From: Pseudoxanthomonas yeongjuensis
GTDB taxonomy: Bacteria > Pseudomonadota > Gammaproteobacteria > Xanthomonadales > Xanthomonadaceae
Length of the DNA stretch: 64,000 nt
Direction of reading: 5' to 3'
Assembly (NCBI RefSeq): GCF_010093345.1
Contig: NZ_PDWT01000002.1
Location: 310,001 to 374,000 of the forward strand
Positions 15,631 through 23,225 of the stretch are shown piece after piece (position 1 is the stretch's first letter; the number at the start of each line of letters is the position of its first letter). Below the pieces are notes generated by a model. That model was not told the DNA's origin and made no database searches. It saw only the letters and a program-made list of their open reading frames with translations. Position numbers and translations under genes: made by a program.

Positions 15631-15681
15631 GCCGCGGAAGCAACGAACGCAACCTCAAGAACAAACCGGAAGGAGATGGAG

Positions 15682-16149
15682 ATGAAAAAGCCCGATTACG
15701 TCTATGTAACCTACATCGCGAGCACGCCGGAGAAAGTCTGGCAGGCGTTGCACGACGTGGACCTGATGCGCGAGTGGTGGGTCGATCCGAAGGCCGGCAG
15801 CGCCCGCGTCAACGTGTCGGACTGGAAGCCGGGTTCGCGCTGGGAGCACACCCGCGTCGACGGATCGAACATCGTCGACATCGTCGGCACGGTGGTCGAG
15901 AACACCCCGCCCAGCCGCCTGGTATTCACCTGGGCCCGGCCGACCGAGGCCGAGGACGAATCGAAACATTCGCGCGTCGCCTTCGACATAGAAGCGTATG
16001 CCGACGGACTCGTCCGCCTGACCGTCACCCATGACGATCTCGCCGGCGATCCGAAGATGCTCGAAGGCATTTCCGGCGGCTGGCCGACGGTGCTTTCGAA
16101 CCTCAAGACCTTCCTCGAGACCGGCCGCCCGTTGCCGCACACGGCATGA
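15682..16149 (+). CDS. SRPBCC (AHSA1-like) domain protein, second copy
   Basis: 155 residues with an AHSA1-like start (VYVTYIASTPEKVWQALHDVDLMREWWVDPKAGS) and the W-x-x-G-S-R-W strand, ending in a helix that carries GGWPTVLSNLKTFLETG. It differs clearly from the first SRPBCC gene of the operon, so it is not a recent duplicate. ATG 15682 is preferred because AAGGAG sits 6 bases before it, while the ATG at 15676 abuts that site. It is the last operon gene; an inverted repeat follows immediately. Confidence 0.9.
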   Translation: MKKPDYVYVTYIASTPEKVWQALHDVDLMREWWVDPKAGSARVNVSDWKPGSRWEHTRVDGSNIVDIVGTVVENTPPSRLVFTWARPTEAEDESKHSRVAFDIEAYADGLVRLTVTHDDLAGDPKMLEGISGGWPTVLSNLKTFLETGRPLPHTA

Positions 16150-16150
16150 C

Positions 16151-16229
16151 GTAGGGTGGGCCTTGGCCCACCACGCCCTGGATTCGCGATCATTCCGGAC
16201 AAAGGCCGGTGGGCCGGGGCCCACCCTAC
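16151..16229. repeat. inverted pair of GTAGGGTGGGCC palindromes
   Basis: Arms at 16151-16172 and 16208-16229, each itself palindromic around GGCC and bounded by GTAGGGTGGG/CCCACCCTAC. The layout copies that of a REPIN with a different sequence. It lies between the convergent SRPBCC gene and the gene at 16251. Confidence 0.8.
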
Positions 16230-16250
16230 AAGTTCATCGGGGCGATGGGC

Positions 16251-16592
16251 TCAATGGTGAGTGGATCTGCGGTCGCCGGCGTCCGGATCGGGGCATTCCG
16301 CGCCGATCGGATCGCTGGCATGCCGGGTCAGCTGGTAGCGTTCTTCCAGGCCGGCGTCTTCCAGGGTCTTGTTGATGAAATCCTGGAAATAGAGCCTGTC
16401 CTGGTCATCGCGGGCGTGGCGGAACAGGCTTTCCGCCTCGCCGCAGAACCAGCGCCAGAATTCGCTGCGCTCCCGATTCTCCCGCAGCATCCGCGGAACG
16501 TGCAGCTGCATCTCGTGGACCATGCGTTCCATCCAGGCGTGGTCCGCTTCGATGGTCGCCTCGTCGTTGAATTCCCTGCCGAAGATCTTCAT
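16251..16592 (-). CDS. hypothetical cytoplasmic protein, 113 residues
   Basis: Not recognised. The protein is strongly charged and aromatic, with predicted helices (DHAWMERMVHEMQLHVPRML, then RSEFWRWFCGEAESLFRHARDDQDRLYF) and a polar tail rich in Asp, Pro and His. No signal peptide or membrane helix is present. Codon use matches its neighbours. It is monocistronic, between two inverted-repeat elements. Confidence 0.65.
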   Translation of the reverse strand: MKIFGREFNDEATIEADHAWMERMVHEMQLHVPRMLRENRERSEFWRWFCGEAESLFRHARDDQDRLYFQDFINKTLEDAGLEERYQLTRHASDPIGAECPDPDAGDRRSTHH

Positions 16593-16711
16593 GCCTCGAT
16601 CATCGGCGCGGCCGGGTTACAGCGGCGTGGCGGCGATGCGCGATTCGATGCACGTCGCGGCAATGAATCCTTCACATCGCCATCAGGTGGTCAGATGGTC
16701 AGATGGCGATC

Positions 16712-16833
16712 GTAGGAGCGACGTCAGTCACGAAACCGGGCCTGTGGGATCGCGGCTGACGTCGCTCGCACAACTCCATTTCCTGGCATCTCCACCGACT
16801 CATTCTCTGTTTCGCGACCGACGTCGCTCCTGC
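16712..16833. repeat. REP cluster of three copies, GCGACGT variant
   Basis: One head-first copy (16712-16733) and two reversed copies (16750-16771 and 16812-16833), all slightly degenerate. They fill the gap between two minus-strand genes and end 8 bases before the MddA stop codon. Confidence 0.85.
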
Positions 16834-16840
16834 GACGGAA

Positions 16841-17629
16841 TCAACCGGGTTTGATCGCGTCCACCCGCTTCCTCGTAACCGTTTCCGATTCCACCGCCCG
16901 GCGCTTAGTCCATGGCAGCAGCATCGGCACCCGGCGCTGGTAGTCGCGATAGGTGTCGCCGTACAGCGCGACGAGGTCGCGTTCCTCCAGGAACTTCACC
17001 GCGACCACGATGTAGCCGGTGGTCATCAGCGCGAACAGCAGGTGGCCCAGGCTCATCGTCGGCGTGGCCCAGAACGCGATCAGGAAACCCAGCATCAGCG
17101 GATGGCGCACGATCCGGTAGAAGGCGCGGGTGACGAAGGGCTCGTCCATGGCCTGGCGCCGGCGCGCATGGAACCAGACCTGGCGCAGGCCGAACAGGTC
17201 GAAATGGTTGATCAGGAAGGTGCTCGACAACAGCAGCAACCAGCCCAGCGCCGACAGGCCATGCAACGCGGCGCGCGCGATTCCGTTTTCCACATTCCAG
17301 ACCAGCGGCGATAACGGACGCCATTGCCAGAGCAGCAGGGCCAGAGCGAGGCTGCTGACCAGCACGTAGGTGCTGCGCTCGATCGGTTGCGGCACGAACT
17401 TCGTCCACCAGCGCTTGAACGCGGGGCGGGCCATGCCGCTGTGCTGGATCGCGAACAGGCCCAGCAATGCGAGATCGATGCCGAGCGCAACGGGGAAAGG
17501 CGCGGTCGCGCCATTGTCGATGTGCTTGGGTACGCCGGTGCCGGCGACGAAGGCGATGGCGTACAGGAACGTCGCCAGGAAAATCGAATAGCAGGCGACG
17601 CCGTAAAGCAGGGCAAGAATGCGGGACAT
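16841..17629 (-). CDS. mddA: methanethiol S-methyltransferase
   Basis: MddA is a membrane enzyme that methylates methanethiol with S-adenosylmethionine to give dimethyl sulfide. The 262-residue protein has about five or six hydrophobic segments and the NnrU/isoprenylcysteine methyltransferase-like core: FAIQHSGMARPAFK, HFDLFGLRQVW, FYRIVRHPLMLGFLIAFW and FLEERDLVALYGDTYRDYQRRVPML. The RHPL and EERDL blocks bind cofactor in this superfamily. A general ICMT-like function is possible, but length and motif order fit MddA well. It is monocistronic. Confidence 0.88.
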   Translation of the reverse strand: MSRILALLYGVACYSIFLATFLYAIAFVAGTGVPKHIDNGATAPFPVALGIDLALLGLFAIQHSGMARPAFKRWWTKFVPQPIERSTYVLVSSLALALLLWQWRPLSPLVWNVENGIARAALHGLSALGWLLLLSSTFLINHFDLFGLRQVWFHARRRQAMDEPFVTRAFYRIVRHPLMLGFLIAFWATPTMSLGHLLFALMTTGYIVVAVKFLEERDLVALYGDTYRDYQRRVPMLLPWTKRRAVESETVTRKRVDAIKPG

Positions 17630-17800
17630 GGTGCGGACCTCGAATGGCGGGGGCTACGGAGGAATCTCGACGAGCCGATTCTGCGCAGCCGGTCACGCCC
17701 AAGCCATGGGAACCTTGTCCCGGTTGCATCCGTTGCACGGCTTGCTGTGGGACAAATGTCCCGGGTCGGCTGGTTGTCGCTAATGCCCGCCGCTTTAAGG

Positions 17801-18007
17801 AATCTCCGAACAATTCGCTCTTGCTCGTCATGACCAGCCATTCGGCTGTTGAAAACCCCGCGAAGGCGGAAGTGCTTTTCAACGGCGCAAGCCGGTCAAT
17901 CCAGTGATTTTGCTTGCAATGGCTTGAAGTCACTGGGTCCCCGCCCCCGACTACCGCATTCGAGGGCAGGCTCTTCGCGGGGATGACGATAGTTGTCCAG
18001 ACCTTCC
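17801..18007. repeat. dispersed repeat, copy 2
   Basis: The first 133 bases (17801-17933) match 59987-60123 in reverse complement at most positions, including GTCATGACCAGCCAT and CGGAAGTGCTTTTCAACGGC. The rest (17940-18007) carries the GCATTCGAGGGCAGGCTC box shared with copy 1. It ends at the stop codon of the gene at 18008. Confidence 0.75.
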
Positions 18008-19057
18008 CTAACGCTGTCGCTGCGCCAGGACGATGGCTTCGGCGCGGCTGCGCACGCCCAGCTTGCGGTAAAGGTTGGAGAAATGGTTGCGCACGGTCTT
18101 CTCGGCGATGCCCAGGCGCCAGGCGATCCGCGCGTTATTGTGTCCTTCGCACAGCAGGCCCAGCAGCAGGCGTTCGCGCGCGGTCAGCGTGTCGGCGATC
18201 GCGCCTTCGACCGGTGCCTGTTGCCCGGTGAACTCCAGCACCGCCTGCTGGAACTGCTGCCAGGCCGGTTCGTGTTCCAGCAACACGTGGTTGTGCGAAT
18301 CGAGTTCGACGAACGCCGCGCCCGGGATCCGCGCCGCCAGCAGCTTGCCCTGCGACAACGGCGCGACCTGGTCGTGGCTGGCATGCAGCACCAGCGTCGG
18401 CGTGCGTACCCGCGGCAGGTACTCGCGCACGTCGATGTCGCCGCGCGCGGCGAGCAGCGCGCTCGCGTTCTCGACCGAAGTCGTGCGCCGGCACAGTTCG
18501 TTGAACCAGTCCAATTGCGCCTGGGTGCCCTGCGGGGCGAAGCGCGAAGTGAACAGCTGGCGGAAGGCCGGGTTGTCGCTGCCCCAACCCAGGCGCACCA
18601 CTTCCATCACCGCCTGGTACATCTCGCGCCGCGCCGGGTTGTCGCTCTTGTTGCCGCCGACCGCATAGCCGCCATAGAGGATCAGGTGCGACACGCGTTC
18701 GGGATGGCGCACGGCGTACATGATCGCGGTGGCCGCGCCCTGGCTGATGCCGAGCAGGGCGAAGGGCCGGTCGATGCCCGCGGCTTCGACCACGCATTCC
18801 AGGTCGTCGACCCATTGCGGCAGCGCCAGGCCTTCGACCTTCCAGCCGGACATGCCGCAGCCGCGTTCGTCATGGCGGACGTAGTGGAAATGTTCGCCGA
18901 AGAAACGGATCCAGTGCGCCCAGATCGGGCTCTCCAGGTCGTATTGCAGGTGGGTCAGCCAGGTCGCCGCCTTGACCAGCGGCATGCCGCGGCCGATCCC
19001 GGTCCAGGCCAGGTTGACCTGGTCGGAGGTGGCGACGTAGCGGATGCTTTGCTTCAT
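18008..19057 (-). CDS. alpha/beta hydrolase fused to a LuxR-type DNA-binding domain
   Basis: The 349 residues hold an alpha/beta hydrolase domain (about 1-265; nucleophile elbow LLGISQGAAT with S105, HDERGCGMS, and a C-terminal ...SHNHVLLEHEP region supplying the histidine) followed by a LuxR/FixJ HTH (about 280-345; LTARERLLLGLLCEGHNNARIAWRLGIAEKTVRNHFSNLYRKLGV). The fusion suggests a transcription factor whose sensor is a hydrolase-like, perhaps inactive, ligand pocket. ATG 19057 was chosen at the start of the conserved fold. It is monocistronic with a dispersed repeat at its 3' end; targets are unknown. Confidence 0.9.
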   Translation of the reverse strand: MKQSIRYVATSDQVNLAWTGIGRGMPLVKAATWLTHLQYDLESPIWAHWIRFFGEHFHYVRHDERGCGMSGWKVEGLALPQWVDDLECVVEAAGIDRPFALLGISQGAATAIMYAVRHPERVSHLILYGGYAVGGNKSDNPARREMYQAVMEVVRLGWGSDNPAFRQLFTSRFAPQGTQAQLDWFNELCRRTTSVENASALLAARGDIDVREYLPRVRTPTLVLHASHDQVAPLSQGKLLAARIPGAAFVELDSHNHVLLEHEPAWQQFQQAVLEFTGQQAPVEGAIADTLTARERLLLGLLCEGHNNARIAWRLGIAEKTVRNHFSNLYRKLGVRSRAEAIVLAQRQR

Positions 19058-19216
19058 CACGCGCTCTGCGGGGGATGCGCTCGAGGGGCGGCGGCTCGGC
19101 GGCAGGATAACGCGTCCGCCGGAGGGCTGAACGGAGGATCGCAGGCATCCCTGTTGCGCTTGCTTGCGTTGCAACGGGCTGCGCTTCTAGAGTCGGCCAA
19201 TCCGCAACGGCAGGGG

Positions 19217-19789
19217 ATGCCCGTGAAGATTCCAGTCGCCTTGATCGCCGCGCTGCTGTCCGGCGCGACGCCCGCTTTCGCCCAGGGATGGCACGACCGC
19301 CAGGGCAATCCCATCCCCGATACCTCATCCACCAAGTCCGTGGAAGGTTTCGCCGGCATGCTGATGGTGACGCCGGATGCGGACTGGCAGGAAAAGTGGA
19401 ACACGCCGAGGGAGGTCATCCCGCACTTCAACGAAGCCAGCGAGGTCCGGGTGGGAGGGAAACTGCAGATCCTGATCTTCTTTTCCAATCCGCAGCTGGA
19501 TGCCGGCCGGCTCGCCGACGTCACCTGCGACCTGGAAGTCATCCGCCCCGATGGCAGCAAGGGGGTGAACGAGCAGGACGTCGAGTGCTACCAGGGTCCG
19601 ATATCCGGTGAAGCAGCAAGCCTCTACATGGCCAGGCCGTCGCTGCAGTTCGTCGCCGAGGTGGGCGACCTGCCGGGGGTGTGGACCATGCGCGTGACCT
19701 TGCGCGACAACCACCGGGGCGTCGGCATGATCCTGGAGAAAAAGGTCGCCCTGGTGGCCGGTGAAATCACCCCGGAAACCACCGGATAA
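19217..19789 (+). CDS. secreted hypothetical protein
   Basis: 190 residues with a signal peptide (cleavage after ATPAFA, about residue 23) and a mature region with an immunoglobulin-like flavour: VGGKLQILIFFSN, DLEVIRPDGSKG, LPGVWTMRVTLRDNHRGVGMILEKKVAL. Two cysteines in the mature part (TCDLE, ECYQG) could form a disulfide. No family was recognised. AGGGG precedes both the ATG at 19217 and a GTG at 19223; the GTG has the better spacing. It is divergent from the hydrolase-LuxR fusion and 111 bases before the histidine kinase. Confidence 0.75.
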   Translation: MPVKIPVALIAALLSGATPAFAQGWHDRQGNPIPDTSSTKSVEGFAGMLMVTPDADWQEKWNTPREVIPHFNEASEVRVGGKLQILIFFSNPQLDAGRLADVTCDLEVIRPDGSKGVNEQDVECYQGPISGEAASLYMARPSLQFVAEVGDLPGVWTMRVTLRDNHRGVGMILEKKVALVAGEITPETTG

Positions 19790-19900
19790 AGATCCGGCGG
19801 ATATCGCGCGTGACCTGCTGGCACGCTTGATGCTTGGCGCTTCACCCGGCTCAATCCGCCCTCGGCGAATCCAAGTATGCTGCCTCGGTAGGAGGGAACA

Positions 19901-21106
19901 ATGGGAGACGGGGACGTGCAGGCGGTCAGCGAGGAATCGATTGTGCGCGACATCGCGGCGATCAACCGCATCGAAGCCGTGCCCACCATCCTGAAGGCGG
20001 TGACCCACACCACCGGCATGCGCTTCGCTGCAGTGGCCCGGGTCACCGACTCGCACTGGATCGCCTGCGCGGTCCATGACGGTATCGATTTCGGCCTGCG
20101 GCCCGGTGGCGAACTGGATCTGCAGACAACGATCTGCAACGAGATCCGCCAGACCGGAAAACCGGTCGTGTTCAGCCAGGCCAGCGCCCACCCGGTATTC
20201 GCCGGCCATCCCACGCCCGCGCGTTACGGCTTCGAAAGCTATGTCTCGGTGCCGATCGTGTATCGCGACGGCCGCTTCTTCGGCACCTTGTGCGCACTCG
20301 ATCCGCTGCCGGCGAAGCTGGACGATCCGCATGTGCTGCAGACCCTCGAACTGTTCGCGCAACTGATCGCCACGCAACTGGATGCCGACGACCGGCTGGT
20401 CCGCAGCGATGCGGAACTGAGTGCATCGCACGACCTCGCGAAGTTGCGCGAACAATTCATCGCCGTGCTCGGCCACGACCTGCGCAATCCGCTGCAGGCG
20501 ATCAGCATGGCCGCCGAGATGCTGCTGCTGGAACCGCTGCCGCCGACCGCGCAGCGCAACGTGCGGCGCATCCAGGGCAGCGTCGATCGCATGTCCGACC
20601 TGGTCCACGACATCCTCGATTTCGCCCGTGGCCGGCTTGGCGGCGGGATCCCGGTCGCCCTGCATCCGCACGACGACCTGGCCGCGGAACTGCAGGAAGT
20701 GGTGACCGAGAACCGCAGCGCCCACCCGGATCGCATGATCCAGGCGCAGTTCGATTTCGACACCGCGGTGGTCTGCGATTGCAGCCGCCTGGCGCAGTTG
20801 CTGGACAACCTCCTGGCCAACGCGCTGCGCCATGGTGCGACGGACCAGCCGGTGCGGGTGGTCGCGCGCTGCGTAGGCGGCGGCTTCGAACTGTCGGTGC
20901 ACAACGGCGGCCCGGCGATTACCGTGGACAAGCTGGGGCGTCTGTTCCAGCCGTTCTCGCACACTCTGTCCGACGAACCCGCCCCCGGCTTGGGCCTGGG
21001 CCTGTTCATCGCCGCGGAGATCGCCAAGGCCCACCTCGGCACGCTGACGGTCACCTCCAGCGAAGCCGAAGGCACGCGCTTCACCTTCCTCATGCCGGTG
21101 GCCTGA
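19901..21106 (+). CDS. GAF-domain sensor histidine kinase
   Basis: 401 residues without membrane segments: a GAF domain (about 25-165, FAAVARVTDSHWIACAVHDG...YVSVPIVYRDGRFFGTLCALD), a HisKA dimerisation domain with the phospho-accepting H192 in LGHDLRNPLQAI, and a HATPase domain with N-box LLDNLLANALRHGA, and G-boxes FSH...GLGLGLFIAAEIAKAH. It would autophosphorylate in response to a cytoplasmic signal, possibly light or redox as in related GAF kinases. No response regulator gene adjoins it, so it is an orphan kinase. GGAGG lies before the ATG. Confidence 0.93.
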   Translation: MGDGDVQAVSEESIVRDIAAINRIEAVPTILKAVTHTTGMRFAAVARVTDSHWIACAVHDGIDFGLRPGGELDLQTTICNEIRQTGKPVVFSQASAHPVFAGHPTPARYGFESYVSVPIVYRDGRFFGTLCALDPLPAKLDDPHVLQTLELFAQLIATQLDADDRLVRSDAELSASHDLAKLREQFIAVLGHDLRNPLQAISMAAEMLLLEPLPPTAQRNVRRIQGSVDRMSDLVHDILDFARGRLGGGIPVALHPHDDLAAELQEVVTENRSAHPDRMIQAQFDFDTAVVCDCSRLAQLLDNLLANALRHGATDQPVRVVARCVGGGFELSVHNGGPAITVDKLGRLFQPFSHTLSDEPAPGLGLGLFIAAEIAKAHLGTLTVTSSEAEGTRFTFLMPVA

Positions 21107-21117
21107 AGGCCGCCGTT

Positions 21118-21248
21118 GTAGGAGCGGCGCAAGTCGCGAGGTCCTGGAAAATCGCCGCTCCTGGCGTCCTGCACGCCGATGGCTGTTCACGGGATCGATC
21201 GGTATCGATCCGACGGCTCCGTAACTTCGCGACTTGCGTCGCTCCTAC
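21118..21248. repeat. REP inverted pair, GCGGCGC/GCGACGC mixed
   Basis: Arms at 21118-21139 (GTAGGAGCGGCGCAAGTCGC) and 21227-21248. The left arm has a mismatched stem (GCGGC against GTCGC). It sits between the convergent kinase and MBL-fold genes. Confidence 0.85.
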
Positions 21249-21298
21249 AGGCAGGCTCGGGCGATCAGCTCACCCAGACTTGAACCGTACGCCGGCGC

Positions 21299-22375
21299 TC
21301 ATTCGTCTTTTTCGAGCCACCACGCCGATCCGGCGTGCGGCGCGGCGATGGCCACTGCTTCGCCCATGCGTGGCGTGGTGATCGCGACATTCTTTTCGGC
21401 CGCCAGCGCGGTGATGCGGTCGAACGGCTGGTGCCAGCTGTGCAGGGCCAGGTCGAAGGTGCCGTTGTGGATCGGCAGCAACCACTTGCCGCGCAGGTCG
21501 AGGTGCGCCTGCAGGGTCTGTTCCGGTTGCATGTGCACGTCCGGCCATTGCCGATCGTAGGCGCCGGTTTCCATCAGGGTCAGGTCGAACGGGCCGTACT
21601 TGTCGCCGATGGTCTTGAAGCCGTCGAAGTAGCCGGAGTCGCCGCTGAAGAACACACGCAGGTCGTCGTCCAGGATCGTCCACGACGCCCACAAAGTCTT
21701 GTTGCCGTCGCCGAGGCCGCGCCCGGAGAAATGCTGCGACGGCGTGGCCACGAAACGGATGCCATCGACGGTCGTCGATTGCCACCAGTCCAGCTGCTGC
21801 ACCTTGTCCGCCTCCACGCCCCAGGCGATCAGCTGGTCGCCGACGCCCAGCGGGGCGAGGAAGTGTGCGGTCTTGCCGGTCAGCTGCAGGATCGCGGCGT
21901 GGTCCAGGTGGTCGTAATGGTTGTGCGACAGGATCACGCCCTTGATCGGCGGCAGTTCGTCGATGCCGATCGGCGGGGCGTGGAAGCGCTTCGGCCCGGC
22001 CCACTGCACGGGCGAGGCGCGTTCGGAAAACACCGGATCGGTCAGCCAGAACTCGCCACGCAGTTTCAGCAGCACGGTCGAATGGCCCAGCCGAAACACG
22101 CTGCGGTCCGGCGCCGCCAGCAACTGGGCGCGGCTCAGCGCCAGCACCGGCACCGGCCGGTCGGGCACGGTGTCGGCGGGCTTGTCGAAGAAGAACACCC
22201 AGGCCAGCTTCAGGGTCTTCCACAGGCCCGGCTGCGGGGTCGGCGCCGGGTTGCGGAACTTGCCGCCGCGCTGCTGCGGCGAGTCGGGGAAGGTGGGGGC
22301 GGTAGCGGAGATGCAGGCGGTATGGGCCGTCACGGCGAGGATTCCAAGCAGGAGGACAAGGAGAAGGCGTTTCAT
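21299..22375 (-). CDS. MBL-fold hydrolase, NAPE-PLD/UlaG-like, exported
   Basis: 358 residues. The N-terminus (MKRLLLVLLLGILAVTAHTACIS) is a signal or lipoprotein-type segment, although the residue at -3 of the cysteine is not the usual Leu. The metallo-beta-lactamase core shows LGHSTVLLKL, LTDPVFSERASP, the metal motif HNHYDHLDH, and later SGDSGYFDGF and PIHNGTFDLALH. This resembles N-acyl-phosphatidylethanolamine phospholipase D-like proteins, common near or in the outer envelope. It is divergent from a TetR gene across a short gap with a palindrome and is its likely target. Confidence 0.88.
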   Translation of the reverse strand: MKRLLLVLLLGILAVTAHTACISATAPTFPDSPQQRGGKFRNPAPTPQPGLWKTLKLAWVFFFDKPADTVPDRPVPVLALSRAQLLAAPDRSVFRLGHSTVLLKLRGEFWLTDPVFSERASPVQWAGPKRFHAPPIGIDELPPIKGVILSHNHYDHLDHAAILQLTGKTAHFLAPLGVGDQLIAWGVEADKVQQLDWWQSTTVDGIRFVATPSQHFSGRGLGDGNKTLWASWTILDDDLRVFFSGDSGYFDGFKTIGDKYGPFDLTLMETGAYDRQWPDVHMQPEQTLQAHLDLRGKWLLPIHNGTFDLALHSWHQPFDRITALAAEKNVAITTPRMGEAVAIAAPHAGSAWWLEKDE

Positions 22376-22393
22376 GGGAGGCGCCCGATTGAT

Positions 22394-22409
22394 TACACTG
22401 CACAGTGTA
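22394..22409. promoter_or_regulatory. perfect palindrome between MBL-fold and TetR genes
   Basis: TACACTGCACAGTGTA is fully self-complementary and lies 18 bases before the MBL start and 27 before the TetR start. TGTAAT on the minus strand (22392-22397) could serve as a -10 for the MBL gene. It is the natural operator for the TetR protein. Confidence 0.75.
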
Positions 22410-22436
22410 GTTCCATAGTTTCTAGAAAGTAAACCC

Positions 22437-23087
22437 ATGAGTGTAAAATGTGACGTCCCTCCGCAAACCGCCCTGTCCATGACCCAGCCGCAACGCCTCA
22501 CCGACCGCAAGCGCGAGGACATCCTCCGCGCCGCCATCGAGGAATTCCGCGGCAGCGGCTACGAGGCGACCAGCATGGATCGCATCGCCGCCAGCGCGGG
22601 CGTGTCCAAGCGCACGGTCTACAACCACTTCCCCAGCAAGGAAGTGCTGTTCGCCGAGATCATGCTGCAGCTGTGGGAGCGATCCATGGCCCAGGTCGAC
22701 CTGGCCTATCGCGCCGACAAACCACTGCGCGATCAGTTGCGGCAGTTGCTGCAGCAGAAGCTGACGATGCTCGCCGACGCCAGCTTCATCGACCTGGCCC
22801 GGGTGGCCATCGCCGAAACCATCCACTCGCCGGAACGCGCGCGCGACATGGTCGCCAAGCTCGGCGACAAGGAAGAAGGCGTGACCGTGTGGCTGCGCGC
22901 GGCGCTCGCCGACGGCAAGCTCAAGGACGTGGATCCGGTGTTCGCCGCGCACCAGCTGCAGGGACTGGTGAAGAGCTTCGCCTTCTGGCCGCAGGTCACC
23001 CTGGGCGCGCCGCCGTTGACCCAGGCGATGCAGCAGCAGGTGCTGGAGTCGGCGGTGGAGATGTTCCTGGGCGTTTACGCGCGGTAA
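22437..23087 (+). CDS. TetR/AcrR-family regulator
   Basis: 216 residues: the N-terminal TetR HTH reads ILRAAIEEFRGSGYEATSMDRIAASAGVSKRTVYNHFPSKEVLFAEI in pieces typical of the family, followed by a helical ligand domain (TetR_C, about 90-210; FAFWPQVTLGAPP). It probably represses the divergent MBL-fold gene through the palindrome at 22394-22409. ATG 22437 is used here; a second in-frame ATG at 22479 lies closer to the HTH and neither has a strong ribosome site. Confidence 0.92.
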   Translation: MSVKCDVPPQTALSMTQPQRLTDRKREDILRAAIEEFRGSGYEATSMDRIAASAGVSKRTVYNHFPSKEVLFAEIMLQLWERSMAQVDLAYRADKPLRDQLRQLLQQKLTMLADASFIDLARVAIAETIHSPERARDMVAKLGDKEEGVTVWLRAALADGKLKDVDPVFAAHQLQGLVKSFAFWPQVTLGAPPLTQAMQQQVLESAVEMFLGVYAR

Positions 23088-23106
23088 GCGTTCGCGAGAG
23101 CAACTT

Positions 23107-23181
23107 GCAGGAGCGACCTGTAGGAGCGACGCAAGTCGCGAAGCCTTTTCTCCAGGCCATCGCGACTTGCGTCGCTCCTAC
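23107..23181. repeat. REPIN with duplicated head, GCGACGC variant
   Basis: A head fragment GCAGGAGCGAC (23107-23117) precedes the full left arm (23120-23141); the right arm is 23160-23181. It lies between the convergent TetR and M13 genes. Confidence 0.9.
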
Positions 23182-23225
23182 ATCGCCTCACAAGGCTCCC
23201 TCGCGCCTTCTAGAAAAAACCTTCC

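Noticed and set aside
19325-21190. 621-codon minus-strand frame opposite the histidine kinase
   Set aside because: Low-complexity Arg/His/Gln product running through a REP and the kinase; the plus-strand kinase has all family motifs.
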